Below, in pieces: positions 20,641 to 31,296 of a DNA stretch of 36,449 nucleotides. How positions within the stretch are numbered: the first letter of the stretch is position 1; each line of letters opens with the position of its first letter. Source of the DNA: Calycina herbarum (lineage: Eukaryota > Ascomycota > Leotiomycetes > Helotiales > Pezizellaceae); NCBI GenBank assembly GCA_001414485.1, contig LLEY01000310.1, positions 1-36,449 on the forward strand. The letters are read 5' to 3'. The notes under the pieces are model-generated. The model worked only from the letters and a program-made list of their open reading frames with translations. It had not been told where the DNA came from and did no database searches. The position numbers and the translations under genes are program-made.

Positions 20641-21100
20641 CTATTATAAGTTAGAATAAGCTTTAAAATATAATAGATATACTTCTTACTATAGACTTAT
20701 ACTAGGTAGTACGTGTTATAGTAGAGTATCAGCGTCGGGATTAAGTAGTAGAAGATATAAAGGAAGTTTAAAAGTTTATATTAGTAAGGTTATAAATATA
20801 GAAAGTAAACAATGCTTTCCTAATTAGGAAAGGTCGTTTAAGAGGTGTATTATAGAATAAGTAGGCTATATTATATAATCGGTCTATCTACTAAGCGAGG
20901 AGCGTAGGGTATAAAGTCCTACGCTTACTTCTATTATTCTAGAAGAATTCAAGTATCTATTTTAACTTAACTTTGCTTATCTAATGCTTATAATATCGCT
21001 CCTGTAATCGCTACAATCTTCTTAAGTAAAGCTATAGAAAATTATTCGTCTCGTTAGAATTATATAAGAGAAAGTGTTAGCTTATCCCCCAGGTACGATT
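20641..21100. other. Right edge of the RIP-degraded block, no identified element
   Basis: TpA-rich with a few CG-containing patches. A short hairpin (gctttcctaattaggaaagg, about 20812-20831) and the inverted pair gcgtaggg-tataaagtc-ctacgc (about 20911-20932) are visible. The composition changes within a few tens of bases around 21,090-21,120. Confidence 0.5.
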
Positions 21101-21265
21101 AAGAAGACATAGTTTGTAGTTTGGTGTCGGGGAAGAAAGAGTTCCCCGCATTTACCCTAAGACCAACCCCGTGGCCAATACGTGAACCACTAATCAGATC
21201 GAGAAGTCGCAACGTAAACTAAATCTATTTATACGACACAAACAATAATCAAACATAAGAACCAT
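21101..21265. other. Transition to gene-bearing sequence
   Basis: First stretch with normal CpA/TpG content. Contains the stem-loop cggggaagaaagagttccccg at about 21128-21148. It lies just 3' of the minus-strand gene ending at 21266 and may include its terminator region. Confidence 0.4.
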
Positions 21266-22276
21266 TTATTCTTCCTCTGGGTCAGAGACTACATCCTCAA
21301 GATCCGGGATTTCAACATCCAAAACACTTTCCAAATCTGACCAGTCCATCGCATCATACAGTTTCTTAAACTCTCCAAACTCGACAGTGCTGGCAAAAGT
21401 CTCGTCGTCGTGACTCCAATCGTTGGGTGTCCAAATCACATCTAGTCCATCATTCGCCACCGGTCCTTCCAATGGAATATCATCAACGAGAGTGACCCGT
21501 ACAACAGCTTCCGTCTCCAGATGGTTGACCACTCTCTTCGAGGGAAAATCAACGGTATATGAATACCCCCAGATCCACTGCTTAATCGGTGCTTTCTTCG
21601 TCTCGTTCCACAGGGTGATAAGAAAGCTCTCAGCTGCAAATACACCCTGGAGGTCGTACTGCGTTTGGCCCTGGACGCCATAGGAGGGCATCGGGATGCT
21701 GGGGTTGTCTTGGAGTTTGAACACAATGGCCTTTTTACCAACAGTGGGGAGAGGCTTTTTGAAACATTCTTCGTCATAGAAGGGTTGGAATTTCTGTTTT
21801 TCATCGGTGTCTTCGTCTTCGGGTTTCGCGTCCAGACATGGTGTTGGTGCACCAGGTATCCCGTGAAGCTCACCACCGTCCTCGTAGGTAGATAGGCGTG
21901 TGGATGCTAGGAGTGTTTGGATAACTCCTACTTTGTCCCCTACTTTGACTTCTACGTCTTCGCCCTCCTCGTCATCGTCGTCGACCTAATCCCAGGAGAT
22001 CAGAGTTAGTTTACTTTTTGGAGGAAAGAGTTTGAAGAGTTTAAACCGGAGTATCAAAGAGAAATTTCTGGCTTCCGAAATGACTAGAACAAGAATGCGT
22101 TTTTGGGAATCTAGACTTACGGTGGTGACGCTGAGGTGTAGGTATTGGGCCGTATCGTGGTCAGTGTCGTAGACGGTATATTTCTTTTCGCTCTCTCTGA
22201 TATCTTTTTTGTACTCAAAGATGTTTACATCACCAAGGGCTTCGTTTTTGGTCTCTTCGATTTTTACTTTAACCAT
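21266..22276 (-). CDS. Acidic hypothetical protein, two exons, 291 aa
   Basis: Exon 1 is 22121-22276 and exon 2 is 21266-21985, separated by a 135-nt intron (GTAAGT ... GATTAG, phase 0). The first exon starts MVKVKIEETKNEALGDVNIF; without splicing it runs into intron sequence and stops. Exon 2 begins with an acidic run (VDDDDEEGEDVEVKVGDKVG) and ends in another (EIPDLEDVVSDPEEE). No signal peptide or membrane segment is visible. The middle has a folded-domain look, with alternating hydrophobic strands and W/Y residues (IKQWIWGYSYTVDFPSKRVV, then VVRVTLVDDIPLEGP). I do not recognise the family. It is the first intact gene beyond the transposon block, about 170 bases from its edge. The start was chosen as the only ATG in frame with a good splice path; an upstream exon cannot be excluded. 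Confidence 0.7.
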
Positions 22277-22967
22277 CTTGGCTGTGGCGATGCTCTTCTT
22301 GAAACCTGATATGAAGTTAACGCCGTTGCTCTACTGTAAGTTCTAGCTGATACACGACTTACAAGGCAAGTGAAATCGACTTGAGGTGGTTTCTTTGTTG
22401 AATGTGTATCAAAAATGCTATATAAACACTTTGGGAAATTCGAAATTTCACTCCAGACGGCTTGCTTATATCTTGAAGAAATGACAGGGCTGAATTGAGG
22501 AGGGGTCGCTTCGACCCGAGGTGGGTGGTAAGCTGACCTACCCGAAAGGAAAACTCCCCGAGGGAACTTACTAAGTCACTTACATATTTTTCTCTGTTGG
22601 CTTGCATTTCTGAATAGTTTGACTTAACGTATGGTCTGTGTCAATCCCTGCAATTCATTGTACACCGCGGTCTCAACAAGGCTTTACCACTGCTTACTAC
22701 AATTCCAGTTGCCCCTCAGCTTATATGATACCCGATTATACAAATTTTACATTTGCAAGGCCAGCAGCTGTATCTGACAAAGGCGTGTTCTCTAGAAAGT
22801 CCTCCGAAAAGATAAGTCTCATGATGTCTTAATCATTCCGAGACCAGATCGCTAGAGCAAAAACCAAAGGGTGACCAACTTACAAACAGCTGAGCGAGAT
22901 AAAATACAATAATTGACGACCTCACCCTCTCAATCAAACCCCCTCAATCTAAGAACTTCCATCTTCT
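22277..22967. other. Intergenic, no gene supported
   Basis: Separates two minus-strand loci: the promoter side of the acidic hypothetical gene and the 3' side of the decayed secreted-protein gene. Small frames here (22359-22607 minus, 22638-22832 plus) have no domain or signal peptide. Confidence 0.5.
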
Positions 22968-23230
22968 TCAAAACCCCGTGAATGCTCTACTTCGCCCGCT
23001 TTCTAGCGCAAAGACGAGCTTTGGAGTTGCCTTGGTACAGTAATCACTTTTCCCTGCATGCACGGTATAGCATCCCAATTTATAATCTCAAAATTCCAGA
23101 ACATCTGTATCCCCACTGTCACCGCCCTTGCAACCAAACAAGACAGTCCACCGACTAGCTGTAGCTTTTGTTTCCTCGTCTCCGTCGCGGAGTGCGGCGA
23201 TTGCGGCTTTGATTTAAGCATCATAGTTGC
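22968..23230 (-). pseudogene. Decayed paralogue of a small secreted cysteine-containing protein
   Basis: A minus-strand frame from a splice acceptor (CCAAACCAG, 23231-23239) to TGA at 22968-22970 reads NYDA-stop-IKAAIAALRDGDEETK, then WTVLFGCKGGDSGDTDVLEF-stop, then HAGKSDYC. It matches the layout of exon 2 of the intact gene at 24041: Gly-(D/N)-Tyr after a phase-1 intron, a C-G-x-N/D-G-like segment, then G-K-S-D-x-C. The internal stops are TAA at 23214-23216, where Gln (CAA) would fit, and TGA at 23088-23090, where Arg (CGA) would fit; each is one C-to-T change. A signal-peptide exon cannot be recognised upstream. An overlapping 121-residue frame (23003-23368) is less protein-like, and I prefer this reading. 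Confidence 0.6.
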
Positions 23231-24040
23231 CTGGTTTGGGGATATATTAGGTAATATCGTGTTTAGTTGAAGTGAAGTGAATGTAGGAAGCAAAATTGCG
23301 GAAAGTTGAGGTGAGAGAGGAATCTTGCGGGTAATAGTTTTCATAAGAGGGGGGAGAAGAGGAAACATGAAATACTTTATACTACGCCCGTTTCTCTATA
23401 CCCCAATTCCATATTTTTTTTTGTTTCCTCAGGGGACTCTCTAGAACCGAAATTTTGAATTGAATCCTACAAAAATTAATGTTCAGCCTCTGCAATAAAG
23501 TTACGAGCGTTCTGCAAGTTTAATTGCCCATGTCAACATTTACGAGCAACTTTCAGGTGCGGTTTTCTCTGCGCCCCTTCCCCAAGTTCCTTTGCAGGGG
23601 TTATTACAGGGTAAAGAAGCTTGTAGGGCTAAGCCTTCGAATAATTCCATAGATTCGATAAGCTTAAGTCGCGAAAATGCTTAGATATTTCGTATAACCG
23701 TCACAAATCGTATAATCGGGGTTATATATCTTCAGCTAGAGCTATTATTTACTGTTTAAGGAAGTTTGTTTCTATTAATTTAACTGTAAATCCAAACTGC
23801 GCCTTTGTTGATTCGAAAGAAGGGATCAAACTTATTGGATATTAGTATATAATAGCTTGCTCCGAGTCCTGTTCAGAATCCCCTATTTCTTTTCCAGTCC
23901 CCAAACCCCCCAGACAAAATCCATTTGCTCTACTTACAACAAACACACTCACTCGGTACTACATTCAACCTCCCTCCCTTCTTCGCAGTCATATTTCCAA
24001 ACCAAACAATACTCAAAACACAGAACCCACAGATCTCAAC
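23231..24040. other. Intergenic and upstream region of the secreted-protein gene, with a possible small decayed repeat
   Basis: Positions about 23,600-23,850 are again poor in CpA and rich in TpA (aagccttcgaataattccatag ... cgtataatcggggttatatat), resembling the RIP block. A TATA-like tatataat lies at about 23845-23852. A CT- and CA-rich leader (23920-24040) precedes the ATG at 24041, as is common for fungal genes. Confidence 0.4.
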
Positions 24041-24451
24041 ATGCATTTCTCCCTCACCATCGCCACTCTAGTCCTAGCCACAAGTGTCTTCGCAAGAAAC
24101 TGCACCCCAAACCTAGACTACCGCCGCTCGATACTTTTCAAAATCGGTAAGTCAAGTCGCACTCCTCCCCTCCCTCCACCACATTCAATCCACTAAAACC
24201 ACAAAAAAGGAGATTATAAACAACAACTCTCCAACGTCCTATACAAACTCCCAGCCGGCAAAGCAAGAGAACAAGCCGTTACCAAACCAGAAATTGCACT
24301 CGTAACCTGTGGTGCTAACGGGATGATGACTTATAAAGGATTTTGTGACGATCAATGTCATAATCATGGGGAGGGAAAGAGTGATGCTTGTTTGCCATTA
24401 AACATTGGTTCCCTTGTGGACCCCGGTCAGTTAGAGTCATTTCCTAGATAG
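24041..24451 (+). CDS. Small secreted cysteine-containing protein (effector-like), 115 aa
   Basis: Exons 24041-24146 and 24210-24451 are joined across a 63-nt intron (GTAAGT ... cactaaaac ... AAAAAAG, phase 1, giving Ile-Gly-Asp-Tyr). Residues 1-18 form a clear signal peptide (MHFSLTIATLVLATSVFA), with likely cleavage before RNC. The mature part has five Cys (21, 69, 81, 85, 96), an odd number, in the arrangement NC, TCGANG, FCDDQC, then HGEGKSDAC near the end. It has no membrane segment. The protein is probably secreted. It resembles a group of small fungal secreted proteins I recall with the pattern C-x-G-G-x-x-G and G-x-S-D-x-C, but I cannot name an assigned function. The position close to the RIP block and beside a decayed paralogue fits a fast-evolving secreted-protein locus. 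An additional 3' intron near 24427 is possible. Confidence 0.7.
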
Positions 24452-25428
24452 GTTAAGGTCGAGAGGGAGAAGAAGTTAGGAGGAAGGTTTGGAAGATCAT
24501 GGGGTGGAGATCTTGGTAGAGAATAAAATGGAAAAATAATTTTGTAATTTTAGTCCCTTTGGATTTTGGAAAGGCAACAGTTGAATCCACCCTACAAGAA
24601 TGACGTTTACTATTACACTGTCTTATAACCCTAGAAACACCAGGGGCGTCTGAATTGATTTCGGTTCGACTTTAGCTCAAGGTGTTATTTGGGGTATGTA
24701 TTTCGTAAGAGTGAGTATCAAGCTGGTTTTATGATTTTCGGGGTTTGTTTCGCGTGATCTAGCGAGTAAGCTAGGAAGCCATCAATTATCCAGTAAGCCA
24801 AACAAATGTCGAGTAACCCAGGCATCATTTTTTTCGGACCAAAAGAGAGTCGCAAGTGAATTAAACAATTGCTGGCTTTCTTGACCAACATGAATTCCGA
24901 CACCCCTTGGTGGACCAAATCGAAATCCATTTTATCACAAATGTCAAAGTTCAGTACAACCGAGAGTGAGAAGGAACAAAGACAAAGCAAGTCGCACTTA
25001 AGATGTGCTATTTGCGATTTATAAATCTTATATCGAGACTGGGAAGTTAGCGCGCTCTGTTAGATATCACAGAATCCTAAAAAAAAAAATGCTCAAGTTT
25101 GAGATGGTTGTTTTAATTTTGATACCATCTAGTACCGTCTGCGGCTCCTTGAATTAGCAACTATTTCTTGCAAGCCAGGTGAGTTGATTACATTACATGG
25201 TGCCGCAAGAGTTCAAAAGCACAAGAGGTGCTTCAGCAGTTAAAGCGCCCCGAATTTTGGGCCCTCAACTCCCTTTGAGTCTAGCAATATCAGCCACCGT
25301 TCAATCTTGCTCCGTCCAGATGATCCCGATCCTTCGGGAATAAACTCCCTCCTTGTTCTCATGAACAAGGTAAAGCCATTGCGCAGTCCGCACTCAACAC
25401 ATAAGTGTAATTTCCATCGTAATCGACA
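24452..25428. other. Intergenic, about 980 bp, no gene supported
   Basis: The 3' regions of two convergent genes meet here. An A tract lies at 25078-25089. A 90-residue minus-strand frame (24718-24990) lacks a domain and is not taken as a gene. Confidence 0.5.
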
Positions 25429-26714
25429 TCATATGAGATGACCGGAGGCAGCATTTCTTCTCTTCTGTGCCTCTACTAGAGCAGTAGCTGTTCTCGATGC
25501 TCGCCGAATTTCTGCGCTCAAATCTTCCTCGCTCATTTCTATACCCCGCTTTAGTTCATCCTCCCATGTTGGAGACGGACTTCTTAGTTCCGATGAATTT
25601 CCATTTTGGTTGCCTTCAGTTTTAATCACCAGCACTCCAGGAGGTCCTTCTCTTCAGTTAGCCACACTGTTGGCTGAGCCGCGAAACAAAAAGAACGAAG
25701 GAAACAAGACATACTTTTGAAAAAAGAGCACTGGGTACAACCCCCATACAATACACAATTGCAGCAACTCCCTCCAAAAAAGTTGTTGACGATTATACAT
25801 TCTTGAAATGAAATTGCAGGTCGTGTACTAGCACAGTGCGAACATGGTACTTGAGCCACCGTTCCCCTCTCATACCCTAGCAGGGCTTCGTAGTTGCAGG
25901 CCTGGGTAATATCTGGTGGTTTTCTATCTTTCCAGTATTCTGGATTACGAACTCGTGGTAGGGCAAACAGTCCCTCCATCGTCTTGGTCATCTGGGAAGG
26001 AAAATGTGACTGTGGAATGAAACTCTGGAGGGGTGTTAGGGGAGGGCCATTGTGACTTGGTGGATTTTGGGGTGATCGAAATTGGTTGCCGTACGGACTC
26101 TGATCGTAAGGATTGGACTGATTCGTTTGGCTAGTTGATGTTCCACAGGGGGTATTTGTTGAAATGGAAAGACCAGAACCTGCTTGGTTCTGGTATTCGC
26201 TAAGAGATTTTGCCTTGGGGGGATTGACATAGGAATGATTGTGAGTACATTGACCTCCTTTGGCCTGAACGCCATTGATGTGGGTGAGTGTCCATTGCCC
26301 ATTCGCCTTTTCCGTAGCTTTAATCCGAACTGGACATTGTATTCTACCCATGCTTCTGGAACGATCTTTGTCGTGATACGTTTGATAGTTACAGACCAAG
26401 AATTTGCGCCAGCGATAACCTCTTGACTTTGACTTTTCTGAGCCTGAGCCTTGCTTGAGGGAATATCCGGCGAGACGAGCATGTTGAGAAGCTGATTTTA
26501 ATAACTCATCCCAGGAGTCGAATATGGCGGGTGGAGGTAATGACAAGGGTTCGATGGTTGTGGTTGTGGAACTTGCAAGAGATGATTCTACTCTCTGTGT
26601 GGGTGGCTCCGAGGTGGGGGATGGTGATGCTGCTGGTCCCGTGTCCGAGTGCGAATCCAGGTCTGATAAAGGACTTGGGGACCTTAATTCCATGGTGGTA
26701 GATTTGTCTGACAT
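25429..26714 (-). CDS. FAR1-like plus DUF3716 zinc-binding protein, 405 aa
   Basis: Exon 1 is 25715-26714 and exon 2 is 25429-25646, with a 68-nt intron (GTATGT ... GGCTAACTGAAGAGAAG, phase 1). Residues 1-65 are Ser/Pro/Thr-rich and probably disordered. Residues about 66-165 resemble a FAR1/WRKY-GCM1-type zinc-binding fold: FDSWDELLKSASQHARLAGY, then RGYRWRKFLVCNY, QCPVRIKAT and GQCTHNHSYV, with C108, C127, C156 and the His pair 158/160 as likely ligands. Residues 289-331 fit fungal DUF3716: PCSHC, FQEC, GGSCCNC, GGCTQCSF. The C-terminus is charged (SEEDLSAEIRRASRTATAL). A nuclear DNA-binding role is inference from FAR1 relatives; DUF3716 has no established function I know of. It is transcribed away from the CDF gene, with 791 bp between the starts. 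Confidence 0.75.
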
Positions 26715-27505
26715 TTTCGAGAGTGTTCGAGTTGGATGCCGGACCGAGAGGAGGGTAAGTGAGATGGTACCTCAACAATTTAAAATCATCGAGGGTCAAG
26801 TACCAAAGGTGTGTCTTTAGTGATTTGGTATTAGTATTAGTTTGACAGAGCAACACCTCAACCGGCGTTTGTAGAAGCTGGTTCCAGAAGGAGATGCATA
26901 TAAATCCATCTGTACCTGAAACAGTACCTAACGCGTTGGGTGCCAGCCGGTGGGTCTACACGAAAAAGTGTGATGCTGGGGTCTTTTCTGGCAGATCACG
27001 TGCTGCTGGAGCTTGCTTGCCCTCGGGTTAAGCCGGCAGTGGTGGAGCAATGCTTTGCGTTTCACTATAACACCATAACGACAGCTCCATTTCTGCTGCT
27101 GTGCTTCCTTCCTAAACTTTTTACAACCTCATCTCTCACAGATCTTGTACGCACTTCGCCCCAACCACAAAAATTGAAGATATCTCCAAGGCCAAGTTGC
27201 CATGGCGAGCTTGAAAGCTTCAAGATGGGGCTCTGCCAAGGGTGTTCATCTGTGCCCAATGAAAAGCTTTCAATCCACTCGTGGTTGAGTGAATTTCGTG
27301 GGCGGCGGTGAGTCCCCAGAAGAAGAGGCACATTTTGACATCAGCATTCTGTCTACCACAGAATTACAATTGTTCCATACATAAGCAACTGCACTGAAGT
27401 TGAGAGCTTCCAATTCTCAATCCCCCCTTTCTCTTTGTCCTTTTCCATTAATCACTCTGTTCCACGAGCTGCTCTTGTGAGCATCCGCCATTCACCGCTT
27501 CAACC
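26715..27505. promoter_or_regulatory. Divergent intergenic region of the DUF3716 and CDF genes
   Basis: 791 bp between two divergent start codons. A pyrimidine-rich stretch (ccccctttctctttgtccttttcc, about 27423-27446) precedes the CDF start, as is usual in fungal promoters. A cacgtgctgctgg segment with an E-box-like CACGTG lies at about 26998-27010. No gene is supported inside; 26940-27311 on the plus strand is an unsupported frame. Confidence 0.4.
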
Positions 27506-28960
27506 ATGGCACAGGATCCAGATTTGTCCCACAGCATCACGATGCATCCCCATCCATTCCATCTTCACCCGGACCGTTCAGAGCACTCCAGGTCGAGAGT
27601 AGGAAACCACACCCCAATCCAGTCCGCTCCTTCCTCAATTCCCGGCGCAAGCACCACGGCTTTCGAAGTTGAACCGGCAGAACAACACGATCCGGTATCA
27701 AGAACGGCAGCTGGCATGAACGACCTGGAGGAGCAAAGGCCCCCTCGATATACCCGCGAGAACGACCCATACCAACTTTCTTCCGCCTTCAAAAATGAGG
27801 ATGATTTGCGCTTAATTGGAGCCAACACTTCACGGAAGCGGGATGGCTGCGGGCCCATAAAGTTCAATAAGGATGCTACCAAGGCAAAGGAAATACAGAA
27901 GTTCTACGAGAACCAGAATGAGAAGATAGAACGCATGTTGAAGCCGGTCGAGGACCATGTGGAAGAAGCTCGACAAGAAGCTGGAGACGACCATCTCAAG
28001 TTCCAGATTGCTGTATACGGCTCTTTTGCTGCCAATGTCATCTTGGCAGCTCTCCAGCTTTATGGTGCTATTTCTTCTGGGTCCCTCTCGCTCTTTACTA
28101 CAATGGCCGAGTAAGAACTTACATTTTCTACATCCCTCCATGACACGCATTGCATATATACCTCCAAAGACTGACTTTGTATAAGTGCCATCTTCGATCC
28201 CATGTCCAACGTTACTCTCATCCTTACAAACCGGGCCGTCAAGCGCGTTGACCCCAACCGCTTCCCATCCGGAAAAGCACGTCTCGAAACCGTTGGTAAC
28301 ATCGTATTCTGCTTTTTGATGACGGCCGTATCCTTCATCCTTATCGCATTTTCCGTCAAGGACCTTATAGATGGAAACAATGGCGAGACAAACTCCTTCC
28401 ACTACCCCTCGGTTATCGCAGTCGGAACCGCATTTGCTACCAAACTCGCCCTCTTTTTGTATTGCTGGGCTCTCAAAGACAAATACTCGCAAATCAATAT
28501 TCTCTGGCAAGATCATCGAAACGATCTCTTCATCAATGGTTTCGGTATACTCACATCCGTTGGTGGTTCCAAGCTCAAGTGGTGGATTGATCCCATGGGT
28601 GCCATTATATTGTCTTGCCTCATCTCTGGTATTTGGTTACACACCGCATTTCAGGAATTCCTCCTACTTGTTGGTGTTCAAGCTCCAGTCGAGATGCAAC
28701 AGCACATCACCTACGTCTGTTTGACCCATTCTCCAGATATCGAAGGCATTGATACTGTGCGAGCTTACCACAGTGGCCCAAGGATGATTGTGGAGGTCGA
28801 CGTGGTGATGAATGCGGATCGCAGTTTAAGGGACACACATGATATTGCGGAGGCATTGCAGATTAAATTGGAGAGCTTACCACGCGTGGAGAGAGCTTAT
28901 GTGCACGTGGACTATGAGACTACACATAAGCCAGAGCATGCCTATAAGAAGGACCTCTAG
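27506..28960 (+). CDS. Cation diffusion facilitator, Mn-type, 459 aa
   Basis: Exons 27506-28110 and 28186-28960 are joined across a 75-nt intron (GTAAGA ... TATAAG, phase 2). The family exports divalent metal from the cytosol across a membrane by proton exchange. A long hydrophilic N-terminus (1-160) is followed by six predicted membrane segments (about 166-189, 193-215, 238-257, 277-298, 316-332, 338-357) and a cytosolic dimerisation domain (365-450, with YHSGPRMIVEVDVVM). The metal-site motifs in segments 2 and 5 are both D-x-x-x-D: D202-AIF-D206 (the intron splits the D202 codon) and D311-HRN-D315. In this family DxxxD in place of HxxxD marks the manganese group, so Mn2+ is the likely substrate; this is inferred, not shown. 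The compartment (vacuole, Golgi or plasma membrane) cannot be told from sequence. Confidence 0.9.
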
Positions 28961-31296
28961 GTTTTCAACATTTTTAAGACCATTGGATACCTGGTGTTCG
29001 GTGGGATAAGGGGAGGCTTGAGTCTCACAAGTACACATTGCCTTTTGATTTCTCTGTTGATACTAGGGGTCCGGGGGTCAATGTTGGGTTGGCAGATTTA
29101 TAACGCTCTTACAGTACATATAATTATTATTACACACCTACGATTAAACGTGAAACTTCTTGCTCCGTTGTCCCCTTTTCCTTTTGTCTCATCTATAACC
29201 CTACCTTTCCCTCGTAGTAGGTAAAAACGGAGGTAACAGAGAAAGGGGTCTCTACCATTGTCGAAACCCCTGTATACAATGTTACCGCTACCTATTTTTC
29301 TCTGATGGTTTATTACAGAGTACTTCGACAAGTATCCAAAAAAGTCATCAGATATCGAGGTACCCACCCAAGTTGCCAGTAAGCTACAGTACAAAAAACC
29401 TAGTAACTCAATAACCCAGCCCTCAAAATCGGGAGCCAAAAAAGAAGCATTCCGAGTAAGCTACCAAGTATCGTGATTACATGTACAATTGATAGCTTAC
29501 TTGCAACTCAACTATGTAGGAAAAAATGGCGACGCAGCCCTGATTGAGGGCAAATGAGTCGAGATGACGGACCGAGTGGGGTAGGTCGGGACTCAAAGTC
29601 TGTTGTGGGATACGCACGTGACTTATGGCGCTAGGAACACCCGTAGATAGCTTCGCGTGCCACGCACTCCCTCTTCCTTCCTTAGACGTTAATTTCCATA
29701 CAACCAGAATCTATTGATTTGACCCATCACCTCTGTGCCAGAGTGATCCCCAGACCAGTACCTTTCTCCCTACAAAGTCGCTCCTTCCATGCAGACCTCC
29801 ACTCGACCTACTGTTTACCAGAGCGAGAAGGGAAAGTACAACTTAGTCCCCAGCCCAAGTATCAACCCCATTTTTGACATAACATAACATGTAGCAAACT
29901 GAAGAGGAGGTGCGACAAGATTGACGGTTTATTCTCATGTATGAGGCGAGAAGGAAAGAGTAACCTCGAACATGTCTACCTACCCAGGTAGGTAGTCGAG
30001 TAAAGGACAACGAGATCAAGGGGAAGAATCATCTTAGGAGTCGAGACGAATCAGAAGCAGGTTGAATATGGGGAGTCATACGTTAGAAGGAAAGAGCACT
30101 TCAAGATTTTGTTTTTCACGTTGGGATGACAGGGAAGGAGCAACTTTAGTCTTGTATCACAGTAGAGGAAGGAACGAACTCGAGTCGAGACAAGCCGGAA
30201 GTGGTGGTAGAGGCGAAGAGGCCGATGACGAGAGGGATAGGTAGGACGAGGTTGAGGTTCGAGTTGAGGGAAGGAGCGAGGGAAGGAGCGAACCTGTCGC
30301 TCCTTCCCTGACTTGGTCCCTTAGACATCACTCCCTCGGAACTCAAAATCGCTCCTTCCCTACTGATTTCTCCTCGACCGGGCCGACCGAGTTTAAACCA
30401 TATTCTACATTACTATTACGTCGTTCGAAACACAAAAGCTTCAAGCTTCTTACATCTTTAGGAAAGAAAAGATACTCCTAGCTAAACAGCTGCCACCATG
30501 CCATTTCTTAAAAGAACAGAATTTACAGAATATTTTTTATAAGTTTTCTCCCTCCCTGCTCCCTATTCATCATCCACACCATCAACCCAGCCTCCTCCGA
30601 TACACCCATAACAACTCACTTGCTGTTACCATACAGCACAGAATTATTCCGTACCTATCTAGTTTCCCACAACGGCAGACGCGTTGTTCCTTTATCTGGT
30701 TGTCTCCTCTGTCCATTTGCCTTTTGTCACACTTTCTAATAGGTCAAATTCCATCAAATCAGAAGAAGTCCTTCGTATCCTTAGGCACATTTGCGGCACA
30801 GATTAGGATTCGTCGTGACGAGATATGTATTGGTGCGGGGGGTTGACCGGCCTATCTCGCAACCACGGAACCTGACCGGAATTCTAGATGGGGGGATCGG
30901 CCTTCTTCAGTTCTTCCATGTCTATACTCCACCATTTTCCCCCATTCGCTTGTGTTTGACCGAAACTTTTCTTGCTTGATGCTTTGTTCTATCGCCGGTT
31001 CTCGCAGCCTAAAGAGGTGCCTTGGATGTTGATGCCTTTGGTCGAGTGACGCGGTATTAGGTATTAGGTGTATGGAAGGGAAGGATGTTTGATAAAGGAA
31101 TGCTGGAGCCTCGAGAGGAGAGTGTATATTCCAATATTTTTGATTACGTTCAACAAGACGTAAGAAATTCAACAGCCAAGCATAAAGTACGTAAATTGAG
31201 TCGAATCTCATATATTCCCTACTTACCGTACTTCTAGTTGAACATTCTAGCTAAACATCCAAGCTCAACGATATTTGCTCGGTACTTTAAGCGACA
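28961..31296. other. Long intergenic region, 2.3 kb, without a supported gene
   Basis: I found no coding region with domain or splice support on either strand. Contents are T-rich sequence just after the CDF stop, a 9-bp palindrome ctacctacc-ca-ggtaggtag near 29976-29995, and copies of the motif ggaaggagcga in both orientations (see the hairpin at 30279). Pyrimidine-rich tracts lie at 30545-30600 and 30690-30740. It may hold a long promoter or untranslated leader for the gene at 31297. Confidence 0.45.
30279..30309. repeat. Perfect 13-bp inverted repeat, 5-base loop
   Basis: agggaaggagcga (30279-30291), acctg, tcgctccttccct (30297-30309). An extra direct copy of ggaaggagcga starts just upstream (about 30269-30279) and further inverted copies (tcgctccttcc) occur at about 30349 and 29776. 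Whether it acts as an RNA hairpin or as a protein site is unknown. Confidence 0.6.

Noticed and set aside
22359..22832. Small frames on both strands (22359-22607 minus, 22638-22832 plus)
   Set aside because: No domain, signal peptide, splice context or protein-like composition.
23003..23368. 121-codon minus-strand frame
   Set aside because: Overlaps the secreted-protein pseudogene in another frame; that frame has the family features, this one reads as low-complexity Ser/Pro/Leu/Thr.
24718..24990. 90-codon minus-strand frame between the secreted-protein and DUF3716 genes
   Set aside because: No recognisable domain; in an intergenic stretch with ordinary stop spacing.
26184..26820. Plus-strand frames opposite the DUF3716 gene
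   Set aside because: Antisense shadows of a supported gene with domain content on the other strand.
27830..28516. 228-codon minus-strand frame opposite the CDF gene
   Set aside because: Complement of transporter exons; the plus strand carries the family motifs and a correct intron.
29098..31211. Several frames of 60-119 codons (29098-29439, 30062-30346, 30791-31211)
   Set aside because: They overlap each other on opposite strands and show no domains or splice continuity.
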